Of a stretch of 64,000 nucleotides of DNA, positions 33,595 through 42,368 are shown in pieces. How positions within the stretch are numbered: the first letter of the stretch is position 1; each line of letters opens with the position of its first letter. The stretch comes from Pseudomonadota bacterium. GTDB taxonomy: Bacteria > Pseudomonadota > Alphaproteobacteria > Rhizobiales > Xanthobacteraceae. The translations under genes and the position numbers were made by a program. The stretch spans positions 62,001 to 126,000 of the forward strand of contig JAEWHP010000040.1 of the NCBI GenBank assembly GCA_023387735.1, written 5' to 3'. The notes beneath the pieces were generated by a model. That model saw only the letters and a program-made list of their open reading frames with translations. It was not told the DNA's origin and searched no databases.

Positions 33595-35715
33595 ATGTCG
33601 TTCGGCGGGAATCATCGGTCAGGCAGTGTCGCGAGTTCGCAGTCAAATCAGCCCGGCGACGAGGCTTCGAACACGGCCAAGATCATCCCGCTTCGTCCAG
33701 GCGCCGATGCGTCGCCGGCGCCTTCGGAGGATGCCTCCTTCCAGTTCACGGATGAAAAGGCCACGCCGGCTGCAGCCAGGGTAGCGGAACCATCTCCGGT
33801 CGAGCCGTCCATGCGTGCGGAAGCAAAGAACCCGCCGCCGGGATCCACAGTCGTGATCGAGCAGGTAGGTCCGGCGCCCCCGCTTGAACGCAGAGGCGAC
33901 GGGGACGGTGGAGGCTCCGCCGGCGGTGGAGGCGGCGGCGGAGGCGGGGGGCGTAGCGGCGGCGCCCCGCCATTGCAGAGGCGCTCCGGCGACAATGAGT
34001 TCCGCGACGTGCTCGGCAAGGGTCTGGCGAGCGCCCGCCGCAACATGGTCACCGTCGGGATCTTCTCGGTCGTGGTCAACCTGCTGGTGCTGGCCATACC
34101 GATCTATCTGTTCAACATGTCCGATCGCGTGCTGACCAGCCGCAGCACGGATACGCTGGTGATGCTGACCATTATCGTGATCATCGCGATCGCGGCGCAT
34201 GTGCTGCTGGACATGATGCGCCGCTTCATCCTGATGCGGGTGGCGGTCGAGACCGAAGCCAAGCTTGGCGGACCCGTGCTGAGCGCCGCCGCAAAATCCG
34301 CGCAGAGCGGATCCAGCCGCGAATTCCAGACGCTGGCCGACCTGCAGCACGTCCGCGCGTTTCTCACCGGCCCGGTGCTGCTGACGATGTTCGATACCCC
34401 GGTCGCGCCGGTCTATTTCGCCGTCGTGTTCCTGATCCATCCGCATCTCGGATTCATCGTGCTGGGCTCGGGCGCAGCCCTGGTCATCGTGGCGCTGCTG
34501 AACCAGCGCGTGACCGCGGTTCCCTTCAACCAGGCCAACAATTACGGCGCCAGGGCAAACATGACAGCGGAATCGATGGCGCGGAACGCCCAGGTCATCA
34601 ACGCGATGGGCATGATTCCAGAGGGTGTGCAGGTATGGGGCCGCGAAACCGTGGAGTCCCTGAAGGCGCAGGTGGTCGCGCAGGATCGCAACATCCTGAT
34701 GACGGGATTGTCGAAATTCCTGCGGCTATGCACCCAGATCGCGATCCTGGGATGGGGCGCCTGGCTGGCGCTGGAGGCCCACGTCACCGCCGGCATGGTC
34801 ATTGCGGCCTCGATCGTGGCGAGCCGTGCGCTCGCACCGCTCGAGGGCACGATCGAAGGCTGGCGCAGCTTCGTCCAGGCGCGTTCCGCCTACGCCCGGA
34901 TCAGGTCGCTGTTGCTGAACTCGCCGCTCAATCTGGAGCGGCTCCGTTTGCCGCGTCCTGCGGGATATCTCAACGTCGAGCGCATTCTCTATGTGCCGCC
35001 GCCGAACAAGAAAGTGATCCTCAACGGCATCAGCTTCCAACTGAAGCCAGGTGAATCGCTTGCGATCGTCGGCGATTCAGGAACCGGCAAGACCATGCTG
35101 GCGCGCATGCTGGTCGGATCCATCATCCCGACCGCCGGCAGCGTCAGGCTGGACATGATGGACCTGCGCAACTGGGATCCGCGCCAGTTCGGCGAGAGCG
35201 TCGGCTACCTGCCGCAGGACGTGCAACTGTTCCCGGCATCCATCAAGGCCAATATCGGCCGGATGCGCGAGGACATCAGCGACGAGGAAGTGTTCGACGC
35301 GGCCGAGGCCGCCGACGTGCATGAGCTGATTTCGGGCTTCGCCCAGGGCTATGAGACCATTGTCGGCATGGATGGCAGCCCGCTGTCGGGCGGCCAGCGC
35401 CAGCGGATCGGGTTGGCGCGCGCGTTTTACGGCAATCCGCGCCTGCTCGTGCTCGACGAACCCAATTCGAACCTCGATTCCAATGGCGAGCGGGCGCTCG
35501 CCAAGGCCTTGCTGCGTGCCAAGGAAAAGAAGATCACGGTCGTGACGATCACCCAGCGCGCGGCGCTGCTGATGAGCGTCGACAAGATCATGATCATGCA
35601 CCAGGGCGCAGTGCAGGCGTTCGGCAGCCGCGACGAGATCATTCCGATGCTCACCGGCCGCAAGCCCAACAACAGTGTCCCGAAAGGCACGGACGATCCG
35701 CCTTCGTTGAATTGA
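33595..35715 (+). CDS. Type I secretion ABC transporter, PrtD family
   Basis: This 706-residue protein fuses an ABC transmembrane domain with an ATPase domain. An unusual N-terminal extension of about 140 residues is Pro/Ser/Gly-rich and includes a poly-Gly run near residues 103-122. The transmembrane part starts at about residue 150. Walker A is GDSGTGKT (493-500), the signature LSGGQRQR begins at 597, and Walker B is LLVLDEPN with D621/E622. No N-terminal C39 peptidase domain is present, so cargo is probably not cleaved. It should export protein directly from the cytoplasm with the HlyD-family protein at 35755 and an outer-membrane TolC encoded elsewhere. GGAG precedes the ATG. Confidence 0.9.
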   Translation: MSFGGNHRSGSVASSQSNQPGDEASNTAKIIPLRPGADASPAPSEDASFQFTDEKATPAAARVAEPSPVEPSMRAEAKNPPPGSTVVIEQVGPAPPLERRGDGDGGGSAGGGGGGGGGGRSGGAPPLQRRSGDNEFRDVLGKGLASARRNMVTVGIFSVVVNLLVLAIPIYLFNMSDRVLTSRSTDTLVMLTIIVIIAIAAHVLLDMMRRFILMRVAVETEAKLGGPVLSAAAKSAQSGSSREFQTLADLQHVRAFLTGPVLLTMFDTPVAPVYFAVVFLIHPHLGFIVLGSGAALVIVALLNQRVTAVPFNQANNYGARANMTAESMARNAQVINAMGMIPEGVQVWGRETVESLKAQVVAQDRNILMTGLSKFLRLCTQIAILGWGAWLALEAHVTAGMVIAASIVASRALAPLEGTIEGWRSFVQARSAYARIRSLLLNSPLNLERLRLPRPAGYLNVERILYVPPPNKKVILNGISFQLKPGESLAIVGDSGTGKTMLARMLVGSIIPTAGSVRLDMMDLRNWDPRQFGESVGYLPQDVQLFPASIKANIGRMREDISDEEVFDAAEAADVHELISGFAQGYETIVGMDGSPLSGGQRQRIGLARAFYGNPRLLVLDEPNSNLDSNGERALAKALLRAKEKKITVVTITQRAALLMSVDKIMIMHQGAVQAFGSRDEIIPMLTGRKPNNSVPKGTDDPPSLN

Positions 35716-35754
35716 CCGGGACGGGGGCCGGTCTGACAGCAGTGAGGTTACGCG

Positions 35755-37119
35755 ATGGCCACGAGGAAGATTGCGGACCGCTCCGCAACCACAGGCAGTA
35801 CCTGGTACGATTCGCTGCCGCGATCGACGAGGCTGCCGACGATTGCAGGTGCGCTGGTCATGGCCACGGTGACGATGGGGTTCGGCGTATGGGGCAACAT
35901 GGCGCCGATCGCTGGCGCGGTGGTCGCGTCTGGCGTCTTCGTCGTCACCGGGCAGAACAAGATCGTCCAGCATCTCGAGGGCGGCGTCATCCGCGAGATC
36001 TATGTTCGCGAAGGCGACAAGGTCGAAGCCGGACAGCTGCTGCTCGAGCTTGACGAAACCGCGTCACGCGCAGAGCTGCAGCGGCTGTTCCTGCGTCGCA
36101 TCAGGCTGACAGCCATGGATGCAAGGCTGCAGGCGGAGATGCGGGAGGAGAAGGAGATCAAGCTTCCAGCCGAGGTCGACGATTGGCTGAGCAAATCGCA
36201 CGAAGTGAAGGAAATCGTCGACAGTCAGCAGATGACGTTCACGGCCCGCCGCAACAATCTCAACAGCGACATCAAGAGCATCGACGAGAGCATCAAGGCG
36301 CTGGAGGAGCGGATCCGGGGATCGCGGGTGCAACTCGACGCGGTCAAGCGGCAGATCGTCCTGCTCGACGAGGAAATCGAGACCAAGGACCGCCTGGTGC
36401 AGGCCGGACTGGTGCGCAAGCCGGAATTGATGGTGCTGCAGCGGCAGAAAGCCAATCTGGAAGGCGAAGTCGGCCGCATCATGGGCGACATCGGCGACGC
36501 CAAGGAACGGATCGCGCGGGCTGTCGAGCAGATCAACGGCGTGCGCAAGACCGCGATCAAGACCGCGGTCGAGCAGATGCACGAGGTCCGGGGCGAACTC
36601 GCCGACGTCCGCGAGCGTATGCTCAGCGCAAAGGGCGTGCTCGATCGGGTCCGCGTCACGGCGCCAGTCAGCGGCGTCGTGGTGAAGCTGCGCTATCATA
36701 CGCGGGGTGGGGTGATCGAGCCCGGCAAGAGCATCATGGAGCTGTTGCCGCTGAAGGACGAACTCATCATCGAGGCGCGGCTGCGGCCGCAGGACATCGA
36801 TAGCGTCAAGCATGGGCAGCACGCGATGGTGCGCCTGACGGCGCTGAACCAGCGCATCACGCCGATGGTCTCCGGCGAAGTCGTGTATCTGTCGGCCGAT
36901 ACCCTGGCAGACGAAAAGAAGTCCCAGCAGGTCGGGCCGACCGACATCTACCTCGTCCGCATCAGGCTAAACCGCGAAGAAAGCATGGCGCTTCCAGGCT
37001 TCAGCCCGACGCCCGGCATGCCGGCCGAAGTTTACATCAAGACAGCCGAACGGACGTTCTTCCAGTACATCGTCCGCCCGATCCACGACAGCATGATGCG
37101 CGCATTCCGGGAGCGCTAG
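35755..37119 (+). CDS. Type I secretion membrane fusion protein, HlyD/PrtE family
   Basis: This 454-residue adaptor has one N-terminal transmembrane helix (about residues 30-55), a lipoyl-like half (VFVVTGQNKIVQHLEGGVIREIYVREGDKVEAGQLL, typical for PrtE/HlyD), a long coiled-coil hairpin (about 120-290) and a C-terminal beta-barrel region (VTAPVSGVVVKLRYHTRGGVIEPGKSIMELLP). It connects the inner-membrane ABC exporter to an outer-membrane channel. It begins 39 bases after the exporter gene with a GAGG site, so the two are one operon. No outer-membrane component is encoded nearby. Confidence 0.92.
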   Translation: MATRKIADRSATTGSTWYDSLPRSTRLPTIAGALVMATVTMGFGVWGNMAPIAGAVVASGVFVVTGQNKIVQHLEGGVIREIYVREGDKVEAGQLLLELDETASRAELQRLFLRRIRLTAMDARLQAEMREEKEIKLPAEVDDWLSKSHEVKEIVDSQQMTFTARRNNLNSDIKSIDESIKALEERIRGSRVQLDAVKRQIVLLDEEIETKDRLVQAGLVRKPELMVLQRQKANLEGEVGRIMGDIGDAKERIARAVEQINGVRKTAIKTAVEQMHEVRGELADVRERMLSAKGVLDRVRVTAPVSGVVVKLRYHTRGGVIEPGKSIMELLPLKDELIIEARLRPQDIDSVKHGQHAMVRLTALNQRITPMVSGEVVYLSADTLADEKKSQQVGPTDIYLVRIRLNREESMALPGFSPTPGMPAEVYIKTAERTFFQYIVRPIHDSMMRAFRER

Positions 37120-37195
37120 AGCAGGGAGCAGCGGAAGCAGGTTTTCCCTCGCGACAAACGCGGAACGCGTTTGCGCGGAGATGATGCGCAAAAAG
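37117..37195. repeat. Intergenic repeat with small hairpin
   Basis: The segment from gagcgctagagcag to gatgatgcgcaaaaag resembles a degenerate copy of a short palindromic repeat common between Bradyrhizobium genes. It contains AAACGCG-gaa-CGCGTTT at 37156-37172, which could serve as the terminator of the secretion operon. Its presence argues that the next gene starts after it. Confidence 0.5.
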
Positions 37196-37240
37196 ACAAG
37201 GTACAGAACGAGCCACTTGAACATTGGAAAGGCGTTCGCC

Positions 37241-38785
37241 GTGCATATCGACATCATCGAAACCCTGCCGTCGCTGGCCACGCTCGAGGACAACTGGAAC
37301 GCGGTCTACGACGCGGACGACGAAGCGCAGGTTTTCCTGTCGTGGCAATGGCTCAGCGGCTGGCTGTCCTGCATCGAGGGCCCATGGTTCATCCTGGCGG
37401 CGAAGGCCGGTGACGCTGCCGACCAGCCTTACGTGGCGTTCCTTCCCTTGCGCCTGCAGACCAAGGTCGAGAAATCCGATGTCACCAGCGACATGCGGAT
37501 GGCCGGCAATCATGCCGCCGACTACACCGGGATCGTTTGCCGGCCCGAAGCGGAGAACAAGGTCATTCCCGCCTTTGCCCGCTACATCAAGCAGATGAAC
37601 TGGGCGCGGCTCAACCTCGAAAATGTGCGGATGTCGGAGCGGCGCGCCCGGTTGCTTCTGGCCTGCTTTCCGAAGGCCAGTTTCAACTCCACGGAGGTCA
37701 GCAGGGTCAACAAGGTCGATGGTATCGATAACGGTGTCTGCCCGTACCTCCCGCTGCCAAAGGACTGGAACGGCTATCTCGATTCGCTGAGCGCCAACAC
37801 CAGACAGAAGATCCGGCGGCTCATGAAGCAGGTCGACACGCCCGGCGAGTATCGAATAACGGTGTCGACCGCCGAGACGCTGGCGCGGGATCTCAAGACC
37901 TTACTTGGGTTCTGGGAAACTAAGTGGCGTCCTCGCAAGGGCGACAGGGTGGACAGTCTGGTGCGCTCGAACGGCGTCATGCTGACCCGCAGTTTCCAAT
38001 CCGGAATGCTGTTCCTGCCGACGTTCTGGCACGGCGACCGGCCGGTTGCGGCGCTGGCCACGCTGGTGGATCCGCGCAAGCGGACGTTCTCGTTCTACAT
38101 GACCGGACGTGACGAAACCTTCGAGGGGCCGCCTTCCGGCGTGATTCTGCACGCGTTCAGCATTCGCCATGCGATTGCGAACGGCTTTACCGAATATGAT
38201 TTCCTGCGCGGCAATGAGGCGTACAAATATTCATTCGGCTGCGCGGAGCGCAAGATCCGGTGCACCGTCCTTGAGACCAGGAACGGCAGGAATCTCGGCG
38301 GCAAGCTGGATCCGCGCGGCATCGCCGACGTCCTGCAACAGGCGACCGCACTGCACCGGAAAGGGCAGACGGCCGATGCCGAAGTCGGCTACCGGCGCAT
38401 TCTTGAGCTTCAGCCGAAACACGCCGACGCATTGCACAGGCTGGGCCAGTTGCTGGCGGCGAAGGGCGACTTCGCTGCGGCCAGGCGGATCTTCCGTACC
38501 CTCACGACAGTTCGCCCTGACGCGGCCAAGGCATGGCAGTGCATGGGGCAGGTCTGTGAAAGCCTCGGCGAGCACGAGGAAGCGCTGCGCCAGTACGTCG
38601 AATTCACTCGGTTGCAGCCGGACCAGGCCGACGGGTTCGTCGCGGTCTCGCGATGTCTGGTGAAGCTCGGGCGAATGGAGGAGATCAACACCGCCCTGCT
38701 GGCGGCGATTGCACCGGCGGACGCAGCGGCCGAAAGCTGGCGCAACGGCCGGACCACTGCTGGGCAGCACTCGATTTCGGCGTAG
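37241..38785 (+). CDS. FemAB/GNAT-like acyltransferase fused to TPR repeats
   Basis: This 514-residue protein has an N-terminal half (about 1-345) that is a GNAT/FemAB-like acyltransferase of the type seen in exopolysaccharide loci (BcsL/CelD-like). It shows FLSWQWLSGWL near the start, LSANTRQKIRRLMKQ in the middle, and GFTEYDFLRGNEAYKYSFG at the end of the domain. The C-terminal half (about 365-495) has three to four TPRs (GYRRILELQPKHADALHRLG and following). I chose the GTG at 37241 because the open frame upstream (ATG 37184) lies in a repeat and the site GGAAAGG precedes the GTG. Location suggests transfer of an acyl or aminoacyl group to an envelope polymer or exported protein, but nothing shows the acceptor. 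Confidence 0.75.
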   Translation: MHIDIIETLPSLATLEDNWNAVYDADDEAQVFLSWQWLSGWLSCIEGPWFILAAKAGDAADQPYVAFLPLRLQTKVEKSDVTSDMRMAGNHAADYTGIVCRPEAENKVIPAFARYIKQMNWARLNLENVRMSERRARLLLACFPKASFNSTEVSRVNKVDGIDNGVCPYLPLPKDWNGYLDSLSANTRQKIRRLMKQVDTPGEYRITVSTAETLARDLKTLLGFWETKWRPRKGDRVDSLVRSNGVMLTRSFQSGMLFLPTFWHGDRPVAALATLVDPRKRTFSFYMTGRDETFEGPPSGVILHAFSIRHAIANGFTEYDFLRGNEAYKYSFGCAERKIRCTVLETRNGRNLGGKLDPRGIADVLQQATALHRKGQTADAEVGYRRILELQPKHADALHRLGQLLAAKGDFAAARRIFRTLTTVRPDAAKAWQCMGQVCESLGEHEEALRQYVEFTRLQPDQADGFVAVSRCLVKLGRMEEINTALLAAIAPADAAAESWRNGRTTAGQHSISA

Positions 38786-38789
38786 GACC

Positions 38790-39050
38790 ATGGCTCTCGG
38801 TCGGAAGACGCCAGAGCCGCCCGACGAACATCCACCGATGCCACAACTGACGCGCGTCAGAATGAGTGCGCTTGGCGCGGTGCGGTGCCCAAACCTCGCC
38901 GGCAGGGAAGGCGTCGTCGTCGGTGCCGGCCGATACCGCAGCACCGTGCGCGTCATGTTCGACGGGTTCAAGTCGCCGACATCGCTGCACAGCACTTACG
39001 TCGAAGCCGTGGTCGAGGATGGCTCTCCCAGCCAAATTCGGGCTCGCTGA
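38790..39050 (+). CDS. Small basic hypothetical protein (86 aa)
   Basis: The core reads MPQLTRVRMSALGAVRCPNL and then GREGVVVGAGRYRSTVRVMFDG, which looks like a small SH3-like/KOW beta-barrel. I recall short proteins of this kind in Bradyrhizobium. The start is uncertain: ATG 38790 or ATG 38838 (which would give 70 residues and begin with the conserved core). It begins four bases after the acyltransferase gene and is convergent with the AI-2E family gene. The function is unknown. Confidence 0.55.
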   Translation: MALGRKTPEPPDEHPPMPQLTRVRMSALGAVRCPNLAGREGVVVGAGRYRSTVRVMFDGFKSPTSLHSTYVEAVVEDGSPSQIRAR

Positions 39051-39072
39051 CGGAAGCCGCGGGTTTAGGCTG

Positions 39073-41043
39073 TCAGGCAGCCGTTGTCGTAGCAGACGTA
39101 TCTTTCGGCATCACTGCACGATCTTCCACGCCAGTCGCCTCGATGCAGAGTTTGAGTGCTCCTCCCAGGCTCGCTGCGGCCAGGTCGGCCTTGGCGCCCT
39201 CGCGGAGGCTTTCCAGCGCCTCCGGGTCCATCTCCTTCAGGCAACAGGCCAGGATGATGGCTGCCTTCGGCAGTTTGCGGCGAAGTCGTCGCACCGCGTA
39301 ACGCATGTGAGCCGGAGTGCTGGCGTTCATGTAAACCAGACAAACGATCGCCACTCCAGCCGTCTCCAGCCGGAAGATGTTGGCGGTCGACAAAGCCTCG
39401 GCTCCTTCGACGCGGGCTGACAGGCCGTGCGCGGTCGAGAGCTGACCAAGCATGATCGCGGCGGCTTCATCGATGAGAGTTTGCCCGGCCACGCAGAGGA
39501 CGGGATGCGGGCCCTGCCATTCGGGAGGCAGATCCTCCCTGTCGAGAACCGGCAAATTCTCGTAAGGCGCATCTTCTGACACGCTCTCTACCGCCGACGT
39601 CGCTTCCGCATCCGTCGTAGCAATGATCCTGGCTGACGAACTGTCGTCCTGTTCCGAAATGTCGTCGGCGAATTCGTTTACGGCGTCCCTTATCTTGACC
39701 ATGCGCTCATGATCCAGCGCGCCGCGTTCGGCATCGGCCTGCGCCAACTGCAATCCCTTCAGCGCGACTTCGTCATAGTAGGAGCTGAGGGAACGCTCCT
39801 TCAGAAATTCCTCGGCCTTTTCGGCAGCTTCGGTCGGATCGCCGGCGAGCATCCGCTGATAGAATATCTCTGGCGGCGAGAGGGCAGGCCTGTCCCCGAA
39901 CATGACATCGAGAAACTCCAGACGTTCGACATGACGCCCCAGCACCACCAGGCAGACCGTGAGCGGCGTCGCCAGGACAAGGCCGATCGGCCCCCAGAGC
40001 GCCGTCCAGAACGTCGCAGATGCGACGACCGCGACAGGCGAGAGCCCTGTGCTGTGTCCGTAGACCATCGGCTCGATCACGTGGCCCACGATCGGCTCGA
40101 CCACCACGAACAACGCAATCGTCCACAGCAGCATCGACCAGGTGGGATCGACCGCGAGCGCCAGCGTCAGCGGAAACGCTGCGCCGATGAACGCACCGAT
40201 GTAAGGCACGAATCGCAACACGCCGGCCAGGATTCCCCACAGGATCGCGCTTGGAACGCCGATCACCCAGAGGCCTATCCCGATGACGACGCCGAAGGTT
40301 GTGTTCAGAAGAAGCTGAAACAGGAAAAGCCGGCTGAGGCGGCTGGCGGCGTCATCGAGGGCCGCCGTGGTGCGTTGCAAGTCGTGCGAACCCGCCAGCC
40401 TGATCAACCGGTTACGAAGGTCCTCGCGCTGGAGCAAAATGAAGACGACAAAAATGACGATGATACCCGTCGTTGCGAGGGGATGCAGCAACGGGGAAAT
40501 GAGGCTTTGCAGACTCTGCAGCGCACCCGGGTCGGGCTGAAGGACCTGCACGGGAACGGGTTTAGGTGGCACCGTTTGCGGGCTTGCGCCGGGCCCCAGT
40601 GCAGTTCCTGCGTCCTTCGGCTTGTCCAGTTCCTTGCTCAGGTCCTTGAGCATGTCGGAGGCGCGTTCGAGCGTGCCGCGGCCGGCAGTGGTCTCACGAA
40701 AGGACTGAATCTTTTCGCTGATCGTGGACTGATACCGCGGCAGATCCTCGGCCAGCTGCGCCAGTTGGGTGGCGAGCAGGCTTCCGAGCGCAAATATCAG
40801 CGCAAACGCGATGATGACCACGCTGACGACGGCCAGCCCGCGCGGGATTCGGATGCGTTGAAGCAGCCCGACCAGCGGCGCCAGCACGAAGCTGAGCAGG
40901 ATAGCCAACGCGATCGGCATGATGATCTCGCGACCGAAATACAGCACCATCACGACGATTGCGGCGAGGATCGCCGTCGCCACCGCGCTCAGCAGGGAAA
41001 TCAGTTCGTCTGCCGTTCGCGCTTTGAAACGCTGTCTGATCAC
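39073..41043 (-). CDS. AI-2E family transporter with C-terminal extension
   Basis: This 656-residue protein has an N-terminal AI-2E/PerM-like membrane domain (about 15-400; 7-8 hydrophobic segments; text GREIIMPIALAILLSFVLAPLVGLL and ATPLTVCLVVLGRHVERLEFLD are typical). The C-terminal extension of about 230 residues is soluble. Its last part (VLCVAGQTLIDEAAAIMLGQ, then VCLVYMNASTPAHMRYAVRRL) looks like an alpha/beta, B12-binding or receiver-like fold. Family members were named from a proposed AI-2 export role, but most act as cation or solute carriers; the substrate here is unknown. It starts with GTG. Confidence 0.83.
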   Translation of the reverse strand: MIRQRFKARTADELISLLSAVATAILAAIVVMVLYFGREIIMPIALAILLSFVLAPLVGLLQRIRIPRGLAVVSVVIIAFALIFALGSLLATQLAQLAEDLPRYQSTISEKIQSFRETTAGRGTLERASDMLKDLSKELDKPKDAGTALGPGASPQTVPPKPVPVQVLQPDPGALQSLQSLISPLLHPLATTGIIVIFVVFILLQREDLRNRLIRLAGSHDLQRTTAALDDAASRLSRLFLFQLLLNTTFGVVIGIGLWVIGVPSAILWGILAGVLRFVPYIGAFIGAAFPLTLALAVDPTWSMLLWTIALFVVVEPIVGHVIEPMVYGHSTGLSPVAVVASATFWTALWGPIGLVLATPLTVCLVVLGRHVERLEFLDVMFGDRPALSPPEIFYQRMLAGDPTEAAEKAEEFLKERSLSSYYDEVALKGLQLAQADAERGALDHERMVKIRDAVNEFADDISEQDDSSSARIIATTDAEATSAVESVSEDAPYENLPVLDREDLPPEWQGPHPVLCVAGQTLIDEAAAIMLGQLSTAHGLSARVEGAEALSTANIFRLETAGVAIVCLVYMNASTPAHMRYAVRRLRRKLPKAAIILACCLKEMDPEALESLREGAKADLAAASLGGALKLCIEATGVEDRAVMPKDTSATTTAA

Positions 41044-41173
41044 AATCTGTCTCTACGCGGGGGACGTCACGAAGGCCTAACCCCCGCGTTTCCGGTTGGT
41101 TCCGTGTTGGAACGGGCGATAGCCGCCTTCGTTCCCGGTCGCGGAACTATTTTCCTCCGCCCGCGCGTGAGGT

Positions 41174-42364
41174 TCAGTTCGGGTAGAGGCCCTCGACGAT
41201 CGGCAGTCGCGCGGCACGGAGTGCGGGAAACAGTCCGCCGATCAGGCCGACGATCAGGGCGAGGGCGACGCCTTCGGCGATCAGCCAGGGACTGAGCTTG
41301 AAGTCGAACACCACCTGCGTGAAGTTGCCGCCAAGGGTCGAGGCCGTGACGCCGTCGAAAATCAGGTAGGTGGCGGCGGCGCCCAGCAGCCCGCCGATGG
41401 CGGCGAGCAGCAGGGATTCGGCCAGCGTTCCGACAAAGGCCGGAAAGCCGCCGAAACCGATGGCGCGCAGCGTCGCGATCTCGGTCGCACGGGATGCGAC
41501 CGACGAATACATCGTGTTGAGCGCGCCGGCGATCGCCCCCAGCGCCATCGCGATCGCCAGCGGCCAGCCGAGCTTCTGGATCAGGTCGGAGGTCTGCGAG
41601 GCCTGTTCGGCGAAATAGGCTGCCTCCGATTTGACGTCGAGCTTCAGCCGCGGGTCGTTGTCGCTGTAGCTCTTGAGCTCACTCAGTGCAGCCGGACCGG
41701 TCAGACGCGCACGCACGGTCTGGACGATGTTGTTGCGATTGAACAGGGACTGCACCACGGGAAGGTCGGCCCATATCTCGGATTCGAACACGCTGCCCCC
41801 GGCCTCGAACACGCCGACGACGGTCCAGCGCGGGGCGCCGAACGACACGGTGTTGCCGATGTCGAATCCTGCGAATTCCCGCTGCAAGGCCTTGCCGACC
41901 ATCACTTCGTTGCTGCCGCGATTGAACATGCGGCCGGCGGTGATCGCGATGTCCTTGCGCAACTCGCTGCCCTGTTCGCCGATCCCGCGCAGCGGCAGGT
42001 TGGCCTTGGTCCCTGTGGAGCGCTTGACGCCGTCGACCACGAGATAAAGCTCCGGCGAGATCAGCGGCTTGCCGTCGCTGCCGCGCGCGATGCCGGGGCC
42101 GTCCTCGATCAGCCGCACCTGGTCGCGGCTCACGGTGCTGTTGATCTCGGCCTGCGAGCCCGCCCGCAGCACGATCGCGATGTCGTCGGCGCCGGCGCCG
42201 GCGATGGTGCGCTGGAAGCCGTTGGCCATCGCCAGGAATGCGAGCAGCACGACCACCACCAGCGCGATCGCGATCACCGTCGAGAGCGAGAGCCAGCGCC
42301 GTTGCGCAATGCTCTTGAGATTGATGGATGTGACGGCCGCCACCTGAAGCCAGAGCGAGCGCAT
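41174..42364 (-). CDS. ABC transporter permease, FtsX-like (MacB/DevC type)
   Basis: This 396-residue permease has an N-terminal helix (about 20-45), a periplasmic MacB-PCD-like domain (about 50-260) and three C-terminal helices with FtsX-type text (ATEIATLRAIGFGGFPAFVGTLAESLLLAAIGGLLG). It is the last gene of a four-gene operon read from 45324 downwards. It would pair with the permease at 42369-43529 and the ATPase at 43526-44224. The operon resembles MacAB or DevBCA efflux or lipoprotein transport; the substrate is unknown. Confidence 0.87.
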   Translation of the reverse strand: MRSLWLQVAAVTSINLKSIAQRRWLSLSTVIAIALVVVVLLAFLAMANGFQRTIAGAGADDIAIVLRAGSQAEINSTVSRDQVRLIEDGPGIARGSDGKPLISPELYLVVDGVKRSTGTKANLPLRGIGEQGSELRKDIAITAGRMFNRGSNEVMVGKALQREFAGFDIGNTVSFGAPRWTVVGVFEAGGSVFESEIWADLPVVQSLFNRNNIVQTVRARLTGPAALSELKSYSDNDPRLKLDVKSEAAYFAEQASQTSDLIQKLGWPLAIAMALGAIAGALNTMYSSVASRATEIATLRAIGFGGFPAFVGTLAESLLLAAIGGLLGAAATYLIFDGVTASTLGGNFTQVVFDFKLSPWLIAEGVALALIVGLIGGLFPALRAARLPIVEGLYPN

Positions 42365-42368
42365 GTGC

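Noticed and set aside
39709..41295. 528-codon forward frame opposite the AI-2E family gene
   Set aside because: Highly charged His/Arg/Gln-rich composition typical of the complement of a membrane protein gene; no domain.
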